The notes below the pieces were generated by a model. The model was not told the origin of the DNA. It ran no database searches and saw only the letters and a list, made by a program, of their open reading frames with translations. A stretch of 6,920 nt of DNA from Streptosporangiaceae bacterium (GTDB lineage Bacteria > Actinomycetota > Actinomycetes > Streptosporangiales > Streptosporangiaceae), in assembly GCA_030052355.1 (NCBI GenBank), contig JASIGS010000198.1:1-6920 (forward strand). The letters run 5' to 3'. Positions 5,657-6,920 of the stretch are shown piece after piece. How positions within the stretch are numbered: position 1 is the first letter of the stretch; each line of letters starts with the position of its first letter. The position numbers and the translations under genes were made by a program.

Positions 5657-6920
5657 CTTCTGGGCCGCCGGGCGACACCGCCGAACGCGACTCCGCCGAA
5701 AGCCAGACCGCCGAACGCGACCGCGCCGAAGGCCAGACCGCCGAACGCCAGGTTGAGCCGCTGCTGGAGCCCCGCGACGGGCTGCCGCCGCTGATAGCCA
5801 GCGCCGAGGCGCTGGCAGCCGCTACGCAGGCACTGGCCGGGGGAACCGGTCCGGTCGCCGTGGACGCGGAACGGGCGTCCGGGTTCAGGTACGGTCACCG
5901 GGCGTTTCTCGTGCAGTTCCGGCGCGCCGGCGCCGGGACCGTGCTGATCGACCCGGTCGCGTGCAGCGACCTGTCCGGAATCGATGCCGCGCTGGCCGAC
6001 ACCGAAGCCGTCCTGCACGCGGCGTCACAGGACCTGGGCTGCCTTGCCGAGCTTGGCTACCGGCCCCGCCGGCTCTTTGACACCGAGGTTGCCGGGCGAC
6101 TGCTCGGCTGCCCGCGCGTCGGCCTGGCCGCGCTCGTCGAGTCGCAGCTCGGCTTCGGGCTGGAGAAGACTCACTCGGCTGCCGACTGGTCGACCCGGCC
6201 GCTGCCCAAGGAGTGGCTGCAGTACGCCGCGCTAGACGTCGAAGTGCTCGTGGAGCTCAGGGACTCGCTCGCCGAGCGCCTCGCCGAGGAAGGCAAGACC
6301 GAGTGGGCACGGCAGGAGTTCGCCGCCGTGCTCGCAGCCGAGCCGCAGCCGCCACGTCCCGACCCATGGCGCCGCACCTCGGGCATCCACCGCGTGCACA
6401 GCCGGCGCGGCCTCGCGATCGTCCGCGAGCTGTGGCTAGAGCGCGACAAGATCGCTCGCCGCCGCGACCTGTCGCCGACCAGGGTGCTGGCCGACGCCGC
6501 GATCGTAGAGGCGGCCAGGACGATGCCAGCCAGCCAGGAGGAACTGAGTCAGGTTGCCGGCTTTACCGGGCGCGGCGCGCGGCGGCACATGTCCGAGTGG
6601 GCGCACGCCGTCAGCCGGGCGCGCGCGCTGCCAGACCGCTCGCTGCCCCCGTCCTCCGTACCGCAGGGCGACGGGCCACCGCCTGCGCACCGCTGGCAGG
6701 ACCGCGACCCGGAAGCCGCGAAACGCCTCACCGTCGTTCGCGCGGCGGTGGCTGCGCTGGCCGACTCGCATCATGTTCCGGCTGAGAACCTGCTCCCCCC
6801 GGACTGCGTGCGACGGGTGTCCTGGCAGCCGCCGGCCGAGCCCACCCCGGAGACAGTCGGCGCCAGCCTGGCGGGCTACGGGGCCAGGCCCTGGCAGGTC
6901 GAGCTGACGGCGCTGCCGAT
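5653..6920 (+). CDS. rnd: ribonuclease D with HRDC domain, 3' end cut by window edge
   Basis: This is a 3'-5' exoribonuclease of the DEDDy class; such enzymes trim the 3' ends of tRNA precursors and other structured RNAs. There are 422 visible residues. The Exo I motif is VDAE (70-73) with metal ligands D71 and E73. Exo II is HAASQDLGCL (122-131) with D127. Exo III is YAALDVEVL (191-199) with Y191 and D195, so the catalytic set is complete. A HRDC RNA-binding domain follows at about 250-320 (LAIVRELWLERDKIARRRDLSP, then AGF). The reading ends at GARPWQVELTALP, which I would expect near the C-terminus of actinobacterial homologues, so little is missing. The ATG at 5653 overlaps the DUF3000 stop by 4 nt. 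Residues 9-33 form an acidic/polar pentapeptide repeat ahead of the exonuclease domain, which begins near residue 45. The gene lies third in an operon with a zinc-ribbon protein and DUF3000. Confidence 0.95.
   Translation, partial: MTSGPPGDTAERDSAESQTAERDRAEGQTAERQVEPLLEPRDGLPPLIASAEALAAATQALAGGTGPVAVDAERASGFRYGHRAFLVQFRRAGAGTVLIDPVACSDLSGIDAALADTEAVLHAASQDLGCLAELGYRPRRLFDTEVAGRLLGCPRVGLAALVESQLGFGLEKTHSAADWSTRPLPKEWLQYAALDVEVLVELRDSLAERLAEEGKTEWARQEFAAVLAAEPQPPRPDPWRRTSGIHRVHSRRGLAIVRELWLERDKIARRRDLSPTRVLADAAIVEAARTMPASQEELSQVAGFTGRGARRHMSEWAHAVSRARALPDRSLPPSSVPQGDGPPPAHRWQDRDPEAAKRLTVVRAAVAALADSHHVPAENLLPPDCVRRVSWQPPAEPTPETVGASLAGYGARPWQVELTALP
5677..5751 (+). repeat. 15-bp in-frame tandem repeat, five copies, in the RNase D N-terminus
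   Basis: Five back-to-back 15-base units start at 5677, 5692, 5707, 5722 and 5737. All share a CGCCGAA core. Units 1 and 3 are identical, and units 1 plus 2 resemble 3 plus 4, so there is also a 30-bp higher-order period. They encode TAERD, SAESQ, TAERD, RAEGQ and TAERQ, a hydrophilic linker just after the start codon. Because the unit is a multiple of three, copy-number change would not break the frame. Confidence 0.9.

Noticed and set aside
5311..6018. Minus-strand frame with repeated AFGG-type units that resembles a pentapeptide-repeat protein
   Set aside because: The repeats are the reverse reading of the 15-bp tandem repeat in RNase D; the rest is antisense to DUF3000 and RNase D and has no protein-like composition.

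Overview
The window is high-GC DNA (roughly 70 percent by eye) from an actinomycete. The evidence is the codon bias, the frequent GTG starts, the long antisense open frames typical of such genomes, and a gene neighbourhood (hemE and hemY-type heme genes beside DUF3000 and an RNase D) that I recall from Mycobacterium tuberculosis and Streptomyces. I cannot name a genus. The sequence is almost fully coding: seven genes, two of them cut by the window edges, with no mobile element, RNA gene or CRISPR array.

Left part, all on the minus strand, read from about 4563 down to 1. hemE (uroporphyrinogen decarboxylase) comes first. After a 128-bp gap follows a COG1816 adenosine/aminodeoxyfutalosine deaminase, which overlaps by 4 nt a HemY/CgoX-type FAD porphyrinogen oxidase. 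A hairpin straddles the hemY stop codon, and beyond it lies a LacI-family regulator truncated by the left edge. hemE and hemY act in heme synthesis: HemE makes coproporphyrinogen III, and in Gram-positive bacteria the HemY-type enzyme usually oxidises it to coproporphyrin III. The deaminase is the unusual guest. hemQ/chdC, the usual downstream neighbour, is absent.

Right part, plus strand, diverging from hemE across a 155-bp intergenic region. A 91-residue cysteine-rich, zinc-ribbon-like protein with a strong ribosome binding site overlaps DUF3000, which overlaps RNase D (DEDDy exonuclease plus HRDC domain; its last few residues lie beyond the right edge). Both junctions are 4-nt ATGA overlaps, so the three genes almost certainly form one translationally coupled operon.

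Most worth a second look are the deaminase inside the heme operon and its possible menaquinone role, the uncharacterised zinc-ribbon and DUF3000 partners of RNase D, a 15-bp in-frame tandem repeat in the RNase D N-terminus, and a possible leaderless promoter in front of the deaminase. I found no clear evidence of a wholly new defence or mobile system.
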